A stretch of 40,933 nucleotides of DNA from Oceanisphaera psychrotolerans (GTDB lineage: Bacteria > Pseudomonadota > Gammaproteobacteria > Enterobacterales > Aeromonadaceae): positions 1 to 40,933 of the forward strand of contig NZ_MDKE01000025.1 in assembly GCF_001870485.1 (NCBI RefSeq), in the 5' to 3' direction. The translations under genes and the position numbers were made by a program. Within the stretch, counting starts at the first letter, position 1; each line of letters opens with the position of its first letter. Shown here one piece after another: positions 16,762 to 26,034 of the stretch. A model generated the notes under the pieces. That model worked only from the letters and a program-made list of their open reading frames with translations, did no database searches and was not told the DNA's origin.

Positions 16762-18720
16762 ATGCGCATCCAACACAAACTGATCCTGGCCTTGCTGCTG
16801 ACCACGCTGCTGCCGATAGGGCTGCTGTCCACCTTCACCATCCATCAGGCCCGCCAGCTGGCAGAGCAGCGTTTTCTGGAGCAGGGGCGAAGTGAAATTC
16901 ACAAGCTGGATCAGGCGTTCAGTGCCCATTTCGATCAAATAGGCCAGAACGTGGACTTTCTCGCCTCTTCCCCCCTGCTGGCCCGGGCCGACACCAGCCT
17001 GAGCACTTATCATCAGGGACCAGCTCTGCGGATGACGCCGGATCGTAACGGCGGCATCGAGACCGAGATTTACCGGGAATTCGAACGCTTCGCCGACAGC
17101 CATCCGGGGCTGGCCTACGTCTACATGGGCACCCGGGACGGCGGCTATGTGCAATGGCCACTGGGCGAAGTAACCTCCGGCTATGATCCCCGCCAGCGCC
17201 CATGGTACCAGAAAGCCCAGTCATCCCCCGGCCAGGTGATACGTACCGGCGCCTACTACTGGGCGGCAGACGACAACACCATGATCGGCGTATCGCGCAG
17301 CTTCAAGAATAGTGATGGCCAGGACTATGGAGTCATGTCGATGGACGTGTCTCTGAAAGAGCTGACCAGCATGGCTCAACAGGCCCGGCTCGGAGAGCGG
17401 GGCTACCTGATGCTGATCGAAGACAGTGGCACCGTGCTGGTGGATGCCGCCAGGCCGGAACACAACTTCCGTCTCCTGGCCAGCCTGGAGGAAGAAGGTT
17501 ACCGCCGTCTGTCCGACACCAGCGAAGGCCGGCTTGAGCTGGAACTCGGCGGTGAGGGCTTCCGGGCTCTGGTATACCCCTCACCCTCCCTCGGCTGGAA
17601 GTTCATTGCCCTGATGCCGGAACACGAGATCCTGGCTCCGGCCCGGCAGATGCTGTGGACGACGCTGGGCAGTACCGCCCTGGTGGTGGTTCTGGTGCTA
17701 CTGCTGGCCTGGTGGCTGTCCGGACTGCTGGTCAAACCCATACTGGCGGTGAGCCGGGGGCTCAAGGACATCGCCCAGGGCGAAGGAGATCTGACCCGGC
17801 GCCTGACCATCGGCAGCCGGGACGAAACCGGCGAGCTGGCTCGCTGGTTCAATCAGTTCCTGGAATCCATCCAGCAGCTGGTGGTCCGCATCAAGGACAC
17901 CGCCCATCAGGTCGACGCCGTGTCCACTCTCGGTCGCGAAAATGCAACGGCGGTAGACACCGCCAGCGGCCATCAGCTGGAGGAAGTAGAGCGCATGGTC
18001 ACCGCCCTGACCGAGATGTCGGCCTCCGCCAACGAGGTGGCCCGCAGTTGCACCAGGTCGGCCCAGGCGGCGGCGCTGGGCCAGCGTGCCGGCGATCAGG
18101 GCAAGGCCGTGATGCTGGACACCGAGGCCAGCGTGCGGGCCCTGAGCGATCAGCTGAGCCAGTCGGCGCTGCATATCCACCAGTTGGAAGCGGAAAGCGG
18201 TCGCATCAACTCCATTCTGGAGGTGATCCGCGGCATCGCCGAACAGACCAACCTGCTGGCACTCAACGCCGCCATCGAGGCAGCCCGGGCCGGAGAGCAG
18301 GGCCGTGGCTTCGCGGTGGTGGCAGACGAGGTACGCACCCTGGCACAGCGCACCCAGGTGTCCACCGCCGAGATCGACAGCCTGCTGGCCAGCCTCAACC
18401 TGCAGACCCGTCAGGCAGTGGAAAACATGAAGGCCAGCCAACAGCAGTCGGAACAGGCGGTGCTACGCTCGGGCCAGGCGCGGGAGGCATTCGAGACCAT
18501 CAAGGTGTCGGTCGACGAGATCACCGACATGACCACCCAGATCGCCAGCGCCGCCGAGCAGCAACACCTGGTGACGGAAAGCATCAACGCCCATATTGGT
18601 GCCATCCATAGCGCTGCCAGCGAGGTCAATCAGGTGTCGACCCGGGTGGCCGATCACGCCGGCCGCCAGGCCGATCTGGCCGGTGAGCTGGGGCAACTGG
18701 TCAATCAGTTCCGGATCTGA
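16762..18720 (+). CDS. Methyl-accepting chemotaxis protein with dCache ligand domain
   Basis: This 652-residue chemoreceptor has a transmembrane helix at about 7-29, a periplasmic Cache domain (about 35-275), a second helix at about 292-318, a HAMP linker and a long signalling domain. The conserved hairpin tip [42 protein letters not shown] is present. The ligand domain has [12 protein letters not shown] and, later, MSMDVSL, the Y-x4-R-x-WY...D pattern of dCache_1 sensors of amino or carboxylic acids; the middle Asp expected in the full amino-acid motif is not evident. No CheR-binding pentapeptide ends the protein (LVNQFRI). The start has no clear ribosome-binding site. It precedes the sugar-acid TRAP cluster, tail to tail with its regulator. 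Confidence 0.92.
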   Translation: MRIQHKLILALLLTTLLPIGLLSTFTIHQARQLAEQRFLEQGRSEIHKLDQAFSAHFDQIGQNVDFLASSPLLARADTSLSTYHQGPALRMTPDRNGGIETEIYREFERFADSHPGLAYVYMGTRDGGYVQWPLGEVTSGYDPRQRPWYQKAQSSPGQVIRTGAYYWAADDNTMIGVSRSFKNSDGQDYGVMSMDVSLKELTSMAQQARLGERGYLMLIEDSGTVLVDAARPEHNFRLLASLEEEGYRRLSDTSEGRLELELGGEGFRALVYPSPSLGWKFIALMPEHEILAPARQMLWTTLGSTALVVVLVLLLAWWLSGLLVKPILAVSRGLKDIAQGEGDLTRRLTIGSRDETGELARWFNQFLESIQQLVVRIKDTAHQVDAVSTLGRENATAVDTASGHQLEEVERMVTALTEMSASANEVARSCTRSAQAAALGQRAGDQGKAVMLDTEASVRALSDQLSQSALHIHQLEAESGRINSILEVIRGIAEQTNLLALNAAIEAARAGEQGRGFAVVADEVRTLAQRTQVSTAEIDSLLASLNLQTRQAVENMKASQQQSEQAVLRSGQAREAFETIKVSVDEITDMTTQIASAAEQQHLVTESINAHIGAIHSAASEVNQVSTRVADHAGRQADLAGELGQLVNQFRI

Positions 18721-18739
18721 ACCGGGAACGAGGAGAAGG

Positions 18740-18772
18740 AAGCCGCAAGCCAAAACAGCTTGCGGCTTTTTT
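18740..18772 (+). terminator. Rho-independent terminator of the chemoreceptor gene
   Basis: AAGCCGCAAGC (18740-18750) pairs with GCTTGCGGCTT (18758-18768) over a 7-nt loop and is followed by a run of T. It begins 20 nt after the stop codon. Confidence 0.9.
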
Positions 18773-18808
18773 GTGCCTGTGAGCGTCCGGCATTGTCTGC
18801 CGGCCGCT

Positions 18809-19546
18809 TCAGTCCGGCATTTTTTCCCGGGTGGTGCGGTAGACACTGTTCAGATGGCCGAGCATGGCCTGCTCGGCCGCGTCCTCATCGCCCCTGGCCA
18901 GGGCTTCAACGATCTGGCAGTGCTCCCGGTAGCTGCGGGCGATGGAGCCGGACTCCAGCATGACGCTGCGGCGAATATTCAAGCCGTAGGAATACAGTTC
19001 TTCCGAATACTTGAGCAACAGCTCGTTACCGGCGTATTCGGCAATCAGCTTGTGAAAGTTCTTGTCCGACAGCTGAAAGTGCACCGGGTTGTCGAACATC
19101 TCCGCTTGGGCGGCCAGCATCTTGTTCAGCTGTTCGAGCCCCTTCCTGTCGATGCGCTTCGCCGCCTTGCGGGCAATGGCGGCTTCGATCAGGCTCCGGC
19201 TTTCGAACACGGTGTCGATATCGTAGCGGTTGACGCCAGCCGAGCTCATATGGCCGTAGCTTTCGTGGAAACGGGCCAGCTGGGCTTCACCCGCATTAAT
19301 CCGGGTCTTGCTGCCGTGAGAGACCGAGATCAGGTCATAGGCCACCACCAGCCGCAAGGCACCCCGCACCGTTTCCCGGCTGACGCCGAATAACTGGGAC
19401 AGCTCCCGCTCGCTGGGCAGCACATCATTGTCCCGCAACAGGCCGGTGACAATCATCTCGATGATCTTTTCCGCCAGAATATCTTTCTTGGTCTTGTTTT
19501 CCAGGGTCTGCTCAAAGGCAAACACCGTCTCTTGTGTCGAACTCAT
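18809..19546 (-). CDS. GntR/FadR-family transcriptional regulator (FCD domain)
   Basis: This 245-residue regulator has an N-terminal winged helix-turn-helix (about 20-85, with LPSERELSQLFGVSRETVRGALRLL-like sequence) and a C-terminal FCD helical domain. Likely metal ligands are D and H in DKNFHKLI and the histidines in YREHCQI and MLGHL. FCD regulators usually bind carboxylates or sugar acids and act as repressors relieved by ligand. GGAGG lies 6 nt before ATG 19546 (a TTG at 19564 is an alternative). It is divergent from the TRAP operon and is the obvious candidate to control it through the palindrome at 19716-19750. A minus-strand promoter may be TTGTGA/TATGTT at 19594-19623 (spacing 18). 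Confidence 0.9.
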   Translation of the reverse strand: MSSTQETVFAFEQTLENKTKKDILAEKIIEMIVTGLLRDNDVLPSERELSQLFGVSRETVRGALRLVVAYDLISVSHGSKTRINAGEAQLARFHESYGHMSSAGVNRYDIDTVFESRSLIEAAIARKAAKRIDRKGLEQLNKMLAAQAEMFDNPVHFQLSDKNFHKLIAEYAGNELLLKYSEELYSYGLNIRRSVMLESGSIARSYREHCQIVEALARGDEDAAEQAMLGHLNSVYRTTREKMPD

Positions 19547-19679
19547 GGTTGCCTCCCCAAGCAAACTGGACTGAATACTAGACCACTCAATTTAACATAG
19601 CAAGACATCACATTTTTTCACAAGCAGAAATTTGAAACATTAACGAAAAGCAAAACAAACAAAAAATTAACAATCCTGC

Positions 19680-19709
19680 TTGACACCTTTCACAGTGCCT
19701 GACTAAATT
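19680..19709 (+). promoter_or_regulatory. Promoter of the sugar-acid TRAP operon
   Basis: A perfect -35 TTGACA (19680-19685) is followed after 18 nt by the -10-like TAAATT (19704-19709). Transcription would start near 19716, that is at the edge of the palindrome 19716-19750, leaving a leader of about 110 nt before the first gene. Confidence 0.6.
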
Positions 19710-19715
19710 GAATGC

Positions 19716-19750
19716 CAACTGGTACGGTAAACCAACCAGAATACCAGTTG
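19716..19750. promoter_or_regulatory. Candidate operator for the GntR-family regulator
   Basis: CAACTGGTA (19716-19724) and TACCAGTTG (19742-19750) form a perfect 9-bp inverted repeat with a 17-nt spacer that itself holds further TGGT/ACCA-like cores. FadR-subfamily operators typically have TGGT...ACCA symmetry. The position over the predicted transcription start fits repression. A looser related site (CTGGACTGAATACTAG, about 19566-19581) lies in the leader of the regulator gene. Confidence 0.55.
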
Positions 19751-19826
19751 AGTTTTATCACCGGATACGAGTAGGACACTCTTCCCTGCCGAGCTCCGGC
19801 TCACAGGAACCACAAGGAATCATGCC

Positions 19827-20798
19827 ATGTTCAAGAAACTGCTTACCGCCTCTGCCCTGACCCTGGCGCTGGCCTCGACCCAGGCCCATGCCGACAAGAT
19901 AGTGTTCGCCATCGGTGGCAGCCCGCAGAGTCTTCAGGGACAGACTGCCAAGCTGTTTGCCGACAAGCTGCAACAACGACTCGGCGATGCCCACCAGGTG
20001 GAATATTACGACAGTGCCCAGTTGGGTGACGAACGTCAGCTGGTGCAGAAAATGCGCCTGGGTACCGTGGATCTGGCGGCTATTTCTTCCATCATGTCAT
20101 CCATTTCCGATGACTTCGCGCTGTTCGACCTGCCCTTCCTGGTACAGGACCGGCAGCACCTGCTCAAGATAGACGAACAGATAGTGATGACCGAGCTTGC
20201 CACCTCGGCCGAGGCCCGCGGACTCAAGGTGTTGTCCACCTGGGAAAACGGCTTCCGTCAGATCACCAATAACGACAGGCCCATCAATACCCCGGAAGAC
20301 CTGAAAGGTCTCAAGATCCGTACTCCGCAAAGCGAATGGCGCACCATGATGTTCACCCAGTGGGGATCCAACCCCACCCCCATGGCCTTCTCCGAAGTCT
20401 TTGTCGGCTTGCAGACCGGCGTCGTGGACGGCCAGGAAAACCCGCTGACCAATATCGAGGGCGCCAAACTCAACGAGGTGCAGAAGTATCTGTCGATGAC
20501 CGATCACGTCTACTCCCCCATCTGGCTGATGGCCGGCATGGGCAACTGGAGCAAGTTCCCGGCTGAGGTACAAAGCGCGATCAGGGAAACCGCCCGGGAA
20601 GCCCAGCAATGGTCACTGAGCGAAGGTGAACGTATGGACAAGGATCTGCTGGCCTCGTTCCAGGCCGCCGGCATGAACGTCAATCATGCCGACAAGGCCT
20701 CCTTCATCGCCGCCAGCCAGCCGGTCTACGACCGCTTTGCCGAGCAGGTTCCCAGCGGCAAACAACTGGTCGAGCAAGCCATCGCCCTGGGGAAATAA
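19827..20798 (+). CDS. TRAP transporter substrate-binding protein, DctP family (system 1)
   Basis: This periplasmic solute receptor captures a carboxylate for the TRAP permease encoded next. The 323-residue protein has a signal peptide (MFKKLLTASALTLALASTQAHA, cleavage before DK). The DctP domain has the family landmarks LGDERQLVQKMRLGTVDLA, FDLPFLVQD, and GLKIRTPQSEW, in which R165 corresponds to the conserved arginine that binds the substrate carboxylate, then FVGLQTGVVDGQENP. AAGGA precedes the ATG at 19827. It is the first gene of an operon continuing with Q, M and four catabolic enzymes, which points to a sugar acid as cargo (inference). Confidence 0.93.
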   Translation: MFKKLLTASALTLALASTQAHADKIVFAIGGSPQSLQGQTAKLFADKLQQRLGDAHQVEYYDSAQLGDERQLVQKMRLGTVDLAAISSIMSSISDDFALFDLPFLVQDRQHLLKIDEQIVMTELATSAEARGLKVLSTWENGFRQITNNDRPINTPEDLKGLKIRTPQSEWRTMMFTQWGSNPTPMAFSEVFVGLQTGVVDGQENPLTNIEGAKLNEVQKYLSMTDHVYSPIWLMAGMGNWSKFPAEVQSAIRETAREAQQWSLSEGERMDKDLLASFQAAGMNVNHADKASFIAASQPVYDRFAEQVPSGKQLVEQAIALGK

Positions 20799-20801
20799 CT
20801 C

Positions 20802-21422
20802 ATGCCTCGAATCCTGACCCACGGTGCCGCCACGGCGGCACCTTATCAAACTCAAGCAACAAGGGTGCCAGTCTTGTGCTCGTCCCTGAAAACCTGGCTC
20901 GAGCGGGGACTGGAGGTGTTCACCATCGGCCTGCTGCTGGCGCTGACCACCATAGTGCTGGCGGCGGTATTTTACCGGGCCTTTGGCAGCTCGCTGATCT
21001 GGTATGACGAGGTGGCTTCCATCGGCCTGGCCTGGCTCAGCTTCTATGGTGCCTGTCTGGCTGCACTCAAGCGGGCGCACATGGGCTTTCCCGGCCTGAT
21101 CACCGCCGCCCCCGTCGCCCTGCGCAGCCTGCTGTTCGCCGTCTCGGAAATCATCGTGGTCGGCTTTTTCGCCATCATGGGCTGGTTCGGCTACCAGGTA
21201 CTGGAAGTGCTGTCCTGGGACAGCATGGTGTCCCTGCCCGGCATCACCATGGACATTACCCAGTCGGTCATTCCGATCAGTGCCGCGCTGTTCATTCTCT
21301 GCGAGCTGGTCAGCCTGCCCGGCGCCTGGCAGAAGATGCGCAGCGGCATCGATCCCGAGCACGAAGCCATCGACGAGGCCATTCGTCAGGCCGAGGAAGA
21401 TCTGAAGGAGAGCAAGTCATGA
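20802..21422 (+). CDS. TRAP transporter small permease, DctQ family (system 1)
   Basis: This is the small membrane subunit that couples the receptor to the large permease. The 206-residue frame has four hydrophobic helices from about residue 36 on, and the DctQ signature SLIWYDEVASIGLAWLSFYGA. The first about 24 residues (MPRILTHGAATAAPY...) look unlike the family and contain a strong RNA hairpin (20823-20842), so the true start may be GTG 20865 or TTG 20874 (AGGG upstream of the latter). The end overlaps dctM (ATGA). Confidence 0.87.
   Translation: MPRILTHGAATAAPYQTQATRVPVLCSSLKTWLERGLEVFTIGLLLALTTIVLAAVFYRAFGSSLIWYDEVASIGLAWLSFYGACLAALKRAHMGFPGLITAAPVALRSLLFAVSEIIVVGFFAIMGWFGYQVLEVLSWDSMVSLPGITMDITQSVIPISAALFILCELVSLPGAWQKMRSGIDPEHEAIDEAIRQAEEDLKESKS
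20823..20842 (+). other. Hairpin between the dctP and dctQ coding regions (system 1)
   Basis: GGTGCCGCC and GGCGGCACC are perfect complements separated by 2 nt, so about 8 bp would pair around a 4-nt loop. It sits 25 nt after the dctP stop. Such structures commonly protect an upstream binding-protein mRNA from 3' decay. The second TRAP operon has a matching hairpin at 36185-36206. Confidence 0.5.
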
Positions 21423-22719
21423 TGCTGCTGATCGTCATACTGGCGCTGTTTGCCCTGGTACTGATCAACGTGCCCATCGCCGTGGCCATCGGCGTGGTGG
21501 CGGTGGTCGGTGTCTGGTTCACCATGGGCTGGGATGCCCTGGTCAACGCCCCCCTCACCCTGTACAACGGCGCCACCAGTTTCCCGCTGATCGCCATCCC
21601 GCTGTTTATCTTCGCCGGCGCCTGATGAACACCTCGGGTCTGTCGAAGCGGCTGATCAACCTGGTCACCGCCGTGGTCGGCTTTGTGCGCGGCGGTCTGG
21701 CCATGGTTAACGTGGGGGTATCGCTGTTCTTCGCCGAGATCTCCGGCTCGGCGGTGGCGGACGTGGCCGCCACCGGCTCCATCCTGATCCCCGAGATGAA
21801 GAAGCGCAAATACAACAAGAACTTCGCCGCCGCCATTACCTCGTCTTCGGCTTCGCTGGCGATCATCATTCCTCCGTCGATCCCGATGATCCTCTACGGT
21901 GCCATCTCCAACACCTCGGTGATCAAGCTGTTCGTGGCCGGTATCATTCCGGGTCTGCTCGGCGCCACCATGCTGGCCGGCTTCTGCTATTACTACGCGG
22001 TGAAGTACGACCTGCCGCGGGAAGAAGCCTTTTCCCTGAGCCGGCTGGGCAAAGCCTTCCGGGAAGCCTTCTGGGCCCTGCTGTTACCGGTGATCATCCT
22101 GGGCGGTATCTTCGGCGGCTTCGTTACCGCGACCGAAGGCGCGGGTATCGCCGTGCTGGCGGCCATCGTCATCGGCGGCTGCATCTACCGGGAATTCAAC
22201 CTGCAGTTGCTGTACCGGGCGGTGCTGGACGGCGTGGTGCAGACCGCGGTGGTCATGCTGCTGGTGGCCACCTCCGCCATCCTCGGTCTCTTCCTCACCG
22301 AGATGCAACTGCCCCAGCAACTGGCCCGGCAGATCCTGGCGATCACTTCCGAGCCGGTACTGGTGCTGGCACTGCTCAACGTACTGCTGTTGCTGCTGGG
22401 CATGTTCCTGCACGGTGCCGCCGCCATCATACTGGTGGTGCCCATCGTGATGCCGCTGATACAGCAGATCGGCATCGATCCCATCCACTTCGGCATCATC
22501 GTCACCCTCAACCTGGCCATCGGTCAGCAGACCCCGCCGGTGGCCTCGGTGCTGGCCACTTCCTGCTCCATCGCCAAGGCGGACATGTGGGAAGTAACCC
22601 GGGTCAATCTGCCGATGATTCTGGTGCTCTTCCTTATTCTGATGCTGGTGACCTATGTACCCTTTATCCCCATGGGGCTGGTTGACTATCTCTATCCCTC
22701 TTCCGGAGCTGCGTTATGA
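21419..22719 (+). pseudogene. TRAP transporter large permease, DctM family, with one-base frameshift (system 1)
   Basis: DctM is the 12-helix permease that moves the substrate with sodium. The first frame (21419-21625) encodes 68 residues ending PLFIFAGA and then TGA; the second (21625-22719, 364 residues) starts MNTSGLSKRL and covers the rest of the family, including GSAVADVAATGSILIPEMKKRKY and IGQQTPPVASVL. Family members read IFAGALMNTSG without a break. One extra C after position 21622 would restore it (GCC CTG ATG). The break is TGATG, so reinitiation producing two pieces is conceivable. The downstream enzyme genes all look intact. I regard a sequencing error or a recent mutation as more likely than a split gene. 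Confidence 0.8.
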
Positions 22720-23741
22720 CTGAACTGAAACCCGTTATCGCCCTGACCCTGGGCGATGCCGCCGGCATCGGTGCCGAACTGATCGCCAAACTGCTGGCCG
22801 AGCCCGGCGTTACCGAGCAGGCCCGGATCGTGCTGGTGGCCGACGAATGGCAATGGCAGCAGGGCCAGCAGGTGGCCGGCACCGCCCATCGCCTGCCCAC
22901 CGTTAGCCGCTTTGCCGAGGCCCATGAACACCAGGGCCCGGTGCTGCTGCCGGTCAACACCCTGGCCCCGGAACAGGCCCGATATGCCGAGGTAAGTGGC
23001 GCCTGTGGCGCGGCCACCCTGGAAATACTGCGCCAGTGCATGGATGCCGCCCAGGCCGGCGAGGTGGATGCCATCTGCTTCGCCCCGCTCAACAAGCACG
23101 CCATGAAGCTGGGCGGACTCGAACATGAAGACGAGCTGCACTTCTTCGCCGAATACCTCGGGGCCGAAGGTTACTTCTGTGAGTTCAATACCCTGGGCCA
23201 CCTCTGGACTTCGCGCATCTCTTCGCATGTGCCACTGAAAGAGGCCTATCACTATCTGACCGTGGACAGGGTCAAGGCCGCCTCCAAGCTGATCTACCAG
23301 GCGCTGCAACAAGCCGGTTTCACCGCGCCCCGGGTGGCGGTGGCCGCCTTCAATCCCCACGCGGGCGAAGGCGGTACCTGCGGCCGGGAAGAAATCGACG
23401 TGATCGCGCCGGCGGTGGCCCAGTGTCAGGCCGAAGGCTACCCGGTGAGCGGTCCCTATCCGGCCGACACCCTGTTCATCCGCGCCCGGGACGGTGACTT
23501 CGATGCCGTGGTGACCATGTATCACGACCAGGGCCAGATCGCCATCAAGCTGCTCGGCTTCTCCCAGGGAGTGACGGTGCAGGGCGGCCTGCCCATTCCC
23601 ATCACCACCCCGGCCCATGGCACCGCCTTCGACATCGCCGGCCAGGGCAAGGCCAAAGTGGGTCCGACCCGCAACGCCTTCGATATCGCCTGTCGCATGG
23701 GTATTGCGCAGCGAAAGCGGACCCTGGCCGCCACCGGTTAA
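22716..23741 (+). CDS. PdxA-like dehydrogenase with altered substrate site
   Basis: This 341-residue member of the PdxA family comprises NAD-dependent, metal-dependent beta-hydroxyacid dehydrogenases that usually decarboxylate. The three metal histidines are kept (H171, H215 in NPHAGEGG, H270 in MYHDQG). Against E. coli PdxA, the substrate residues H136, T137, N283 and R292 become E140, L141, T287 and I296; only K274 (K278 here) remains. The loss of the arginine argues against a 4-phosphate substrate. PdxA2 enzymes of threonate catabolism need a DUF1537 kinase, and none is nearby. It overlaps dctM by four bases and precedes sugar-acid dehydratases, so a non-phosphorylated aldonate or a related acid is likely. 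The exact reaction is unknown. Confidence 0.85.
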   Translation: MTELKPVIALTLGDAAGIGAELIAKLLAEPGVTEQARIVLVADEWQWQQGQQVAGTAHRLPTVSRFAEAHEHQGPVLLPVNTLAPEQARYAEVSGACGAATLEILRQCMDAAQAGEVDAICFAPLNKHAMKLGGLEHEDELHFFAEYLGAEGYFCEFNTLGHLWTSRISSHVPLKEAYHYLTVDRVKAASKLIYQALQQAGFTAPRVAVAAFNPHAGEGGTCGREEIDVIAPAVAQCQAEGYPVSGPYPADTLFIRARDGDFDAVVTMYHDQGQIAIKLLGFSQGVTVQGGLPIPITTPAHGTAFDIAGQGKAKVGPTRNAFDIACRMGIAQRKRTLAATG

Positions 23742-23762
23742 GTACAGAGCCCAATGAAACAA

Positions 23763-23806
23763 CGCGGGCCCGAAATCGGGTCCGTGCGGGCAGGCTTTGC
23801 TCGCAG
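23763..23806 (+). other. Tandem hairpins between the PdxA-like gene and the dehydratase gene
   Basis: CGGGCCCGA pairs with TCGGGTCCG (23765-23784, one G-U), directly followed by a second stem GCGGGC/GCTCGC with a 7-nt loop. They lie in the only sizeable gap (110 nt) of the enzyme operon. No T tract follows, so RNA processing or partial attenuation is more likely than termination. Confidence 0.45.
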
Positions 23807-23851
23807 GAAACGTACAATTAACAACACTTTGTTTTATAGGGAATAAATAAC

Positions 23852-25024
23852 ATGAAAATCATCAATGTACGCGCTAGGGTATTCGAATGGAAAGGTCACA
23901 CCGTACCGCCTCAGCCCCATTTCTGCTCCAACGCCATGGACCTGTTGTGGGACAAGGGCGACTCCATGGGCACCTTCCGTTTCCACGGCTGGACAGTGGT
24001 AGAAGTAGAGACCGATGACGGTCTGGTCGGTATCGGCAACGTGGCCCTGGCCCCCCGCATCGCCAAGGCGATTATCGACCAGTACCTGACCCCGCTGGTG
24101 CTCGGCCACGACCCCTTCGATTACGAATACCTGTGGCAGCGCATGTACCGTTCCACCCACGCCTGGGGTCGCAAGGGCGTCGCCATGGCCGCCATTTCCG
24201 CCATCGACATCGCGCTCTGGGATCTGATGGGCAAGGCCACCGGCCGGCCGGTGTTCAAGCTGCTGGGCGGCCGCACCAAGGAGAAAATCCCCTGCTATGC
24301 CTCCAAGCTCTATCGTACCGATCTGAACGAGATGCAGGCCGAGGCCCAGCGTTATCTGGATCAGGGCTTCACCTCCATGAAGATGCGCTTCGGTTACGGC
24401 CCCAAGGATGGCCCGGAAGGCGTGCGCAAGAATCTGGACAGCGTCGCCGCGGTACGTGAGGTGATCGGGCCGGACGTGGATCTGATGCTGGAATGCTACA
24501 TGGGCTGGAATCTGGAATACGCCAAGCGCATGCTGCCCAAACTGGAAAAGTTCGAACCGCGCTGGCTGGAAGAACCGGTGCTCGCCGATGACATCGACGG
24601 CTACGCCGAGCTGAATCAGCTGACCAGCATTCCCATCTCCGGCGGCGAACACGAGTTTACCAGCCACGGTTTCAGGCAACTGCTCGACAAGCGGGCGGTG
24701 TCGGTAATCCAGTACGACACCAACCGGGTCGGTGGCATCACCGCCGCCCACAAGATCAACGCCCTGGCCGAAGTGTATGGCGTACCGGTGATCCCCCACG
24801 CCGGACAGATGCACAACTATCACCTGACCATGTCCACCCTGGCCTCGCCCATGTCCGAATACTTCCCGGTACACGACGTCGAGGTGGGCAACGAGCTGTT
24901 CTACTACATCTTCGAAGGCGATCCCACGCCGGAAAACGGCTTTATCGACCTCGACGAGCACAAACCCGGTCTGGGACTCACCCTCTCCCAGCGTTACCTC
25001 GACCAGTTCAACATAATGGAGTAA
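23852..25024 (+). CDS. Enolase-superfamily sugar-acid dehydratase (L-lyxonate/L-rhamnonate dehydratase type)
   Basis: This 390-residue mandelate-racemase-subgroup enzyme should dehydrate an aldonate to a 2-keto-3-deoxy acid using Mg2+. Metal ligands are E214 (LMLECYMGW), E240 (WLEEP) and E266 (SGGEHEF). The general base region has K177-M-R179 at the second strand, and D289/H316 ([12 protein letters not shown]) form the dyad. [11 protein letters not shown] parallels the WGPHDG segment of RhmD. The whole pattern, including [11 protein letters not shown] and [11 protein letters not shown], is what I recall of L-lyxonate dehydratases, but substrate specificity cannot be proven by eye. Downstream enzymes require a C5 acid, which favours a pentonate over rhamnonate. 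AGGGA precedes the ATG. Confidence 0.88.
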   Translation: MKIINVRARVFEWKGHTVPPQPHFCSNAMDLLWDKGDSMGTFRFHGWTVVEVETDDGLVGIGNVALAPRIAKAIIDQYLTPLVLGHDPFDYEYLWQRMYRSTHAWGRKGVAMAAISAIDIALWDLMGKATGRPVFKLLGGRTKEKIPCYASKLYRTDLNEMQAEAQRYLDQGFTSMKMRFGYGPKDGPEGVRKNLDSVAAVREVIGPDVDLMLECYMGWNLEYAKRMLPKLEKFEPRWLEEPVLADDIDGYAELNQLTSIPISGGEHEFTSHGFRQLLDKRAVSVIQYDTNRVGGITAAHKINALAEVYGVPVIPHAGQMHNYHLTMSTLASPMSEYFPVHDVEVGNELFYYIFEGDPTPENGFIDLDEHKPGLGLTLSQRYLDQFNIME

Positions 25025-25028
25025 GACC

Positions 25029-26024
25029 ATGCGCCTGATTCAATTCGAATATCAGGGCCGGCTGGCCGTCGGGGCTGTAGAAGACGAGCAGCATATCCGC
25101 CTGATCCAGGTGGACGGCGGCACCTACCAGCTGGCCCGGGACGCCCTGGCCAATAACCGTGCCCTGGCGGAAGAGGCCCGGCTCCGGGCCGGCGATACCC
25201 GTCTCTACTACGAGCAGATTGTAAATGAAGGACGGCTGCGGGCGCCCCTCAGCCATCCGGATCCGGCTCATTGCCTGGTGACCGGCACCGGCCTGACCCA
25301 CCTGGGCAGCGCCGATACCCGCTCCGCCATGCACGCCAAGCTGGCGGTGGGCGAGGAGCAGCTGACCGATTCGATGAAGATGTTCAAACTGGGGCTGGAA
25401 GGCGGCAAGCCGGTGGCCGGAGAGACCGGCGCCCAGCCCGAGTGGTTCTACAAGGGAGACGGCAGTATCGTCGTCAGCCCGGGGGCGCCACTGCCGGTGC
25501 CCGCCTTCGCCGAGGATGCGGGCGAGGAACCCGAGCTGGTGGGGCTCTACCTTGTCGACGACCGGGGACAGCCCTGGCGTCTGGGCTATGCGGTGGGCAA
25601 CGAGTTCTCCGATCATGTCACCGAAAAAGCCAACTACCTGTGGCTGGCCCACTCCAAGCTCAGAAGTTGCAGCTTCGGCCCGGAATTGCTGCTGGATCCG
25701 CTGCCGGCGCGGCTCGAGGGACAAAGCCGGATCCTGCGCGACGGCGAGGTATTGTGGAAGAAACCCTTCGTCACCGGCGAGGACAACATGGCCCACAGCT
25801 TCGCCAACCTGGAGCATCACCATTTCAAATATGCCCAGTTCCGTCGTCCGGGGGACATACACGTGCACTTTTTCGGCACCTCGACCCTGAGCTTCGGCGA
25901 TGGCATCCAGACCCGGGACGGCGATGTGTTCGAGATCAGCCTGCCCGCCTTCGGTCGCCCGTTGCGCAACCCCCTGACCTGGCAACAGGAAGAGGCTTCT
26001 GCCACCGTCAACCACTGGAACTGA
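25029..26024 (+). CDS. AraD1/GguC-type FAH-superfamily dehydratase
   Basis: This 331-residue protein of the fumarylacetoacetate-hydrolase superfamily resembles the AraD1 (GguC) family. Members dehydrate 2-keto-3-deoxy-pentonates to alpha-ketoglutarate semialdehyde in oxidative pentose routes. The N-terminal part (about 1-95) is the usual variable domain; the C-terminal FAH fold includes [34 protein letters not shown], split at a likely metal glutamate, then [15 protein letters not shown] and a [18 protein letters not shown] end. The ribosome-binding site GGAG lies in the end of the dehydratase gene, 4 nt upstream. Its place between an aldonate dehydratase and a semialdehyde dehydrogenase matches the family role well. 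Confidence 0.85.
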   Translation: MRLIQFEYQGRLAVGAVEDEQHIRLIQVDGGTYQLARDALANNRALAEEARLRAGDTRLYYEQIVNEGRLRAPLSHPDPAHCLVTGTGLTHLGSADTRSAMHAKLAVGEEQLTDSMKMFKLGLEGGKPVAGETGAQPEWFYKGDGSIVVSPGAPLPVPAFAEDAGEEPELVGLYLVDDRGQPWRLGYAVGNEFSDHVTEKANYLWLAHSKLRSCSFGPELLLDPLPARLEGQSRILRDGEVLWKKPFVTGEDNMAHSFANLEHHHFKYAQFRRPGDIHVHFFGTSTLSFGDGIQTRDGDVFEISLPAFGRPLRNPLTWQQEEASATVNHWN

Positions 26025-26034
26025 GGAGGAAAAC

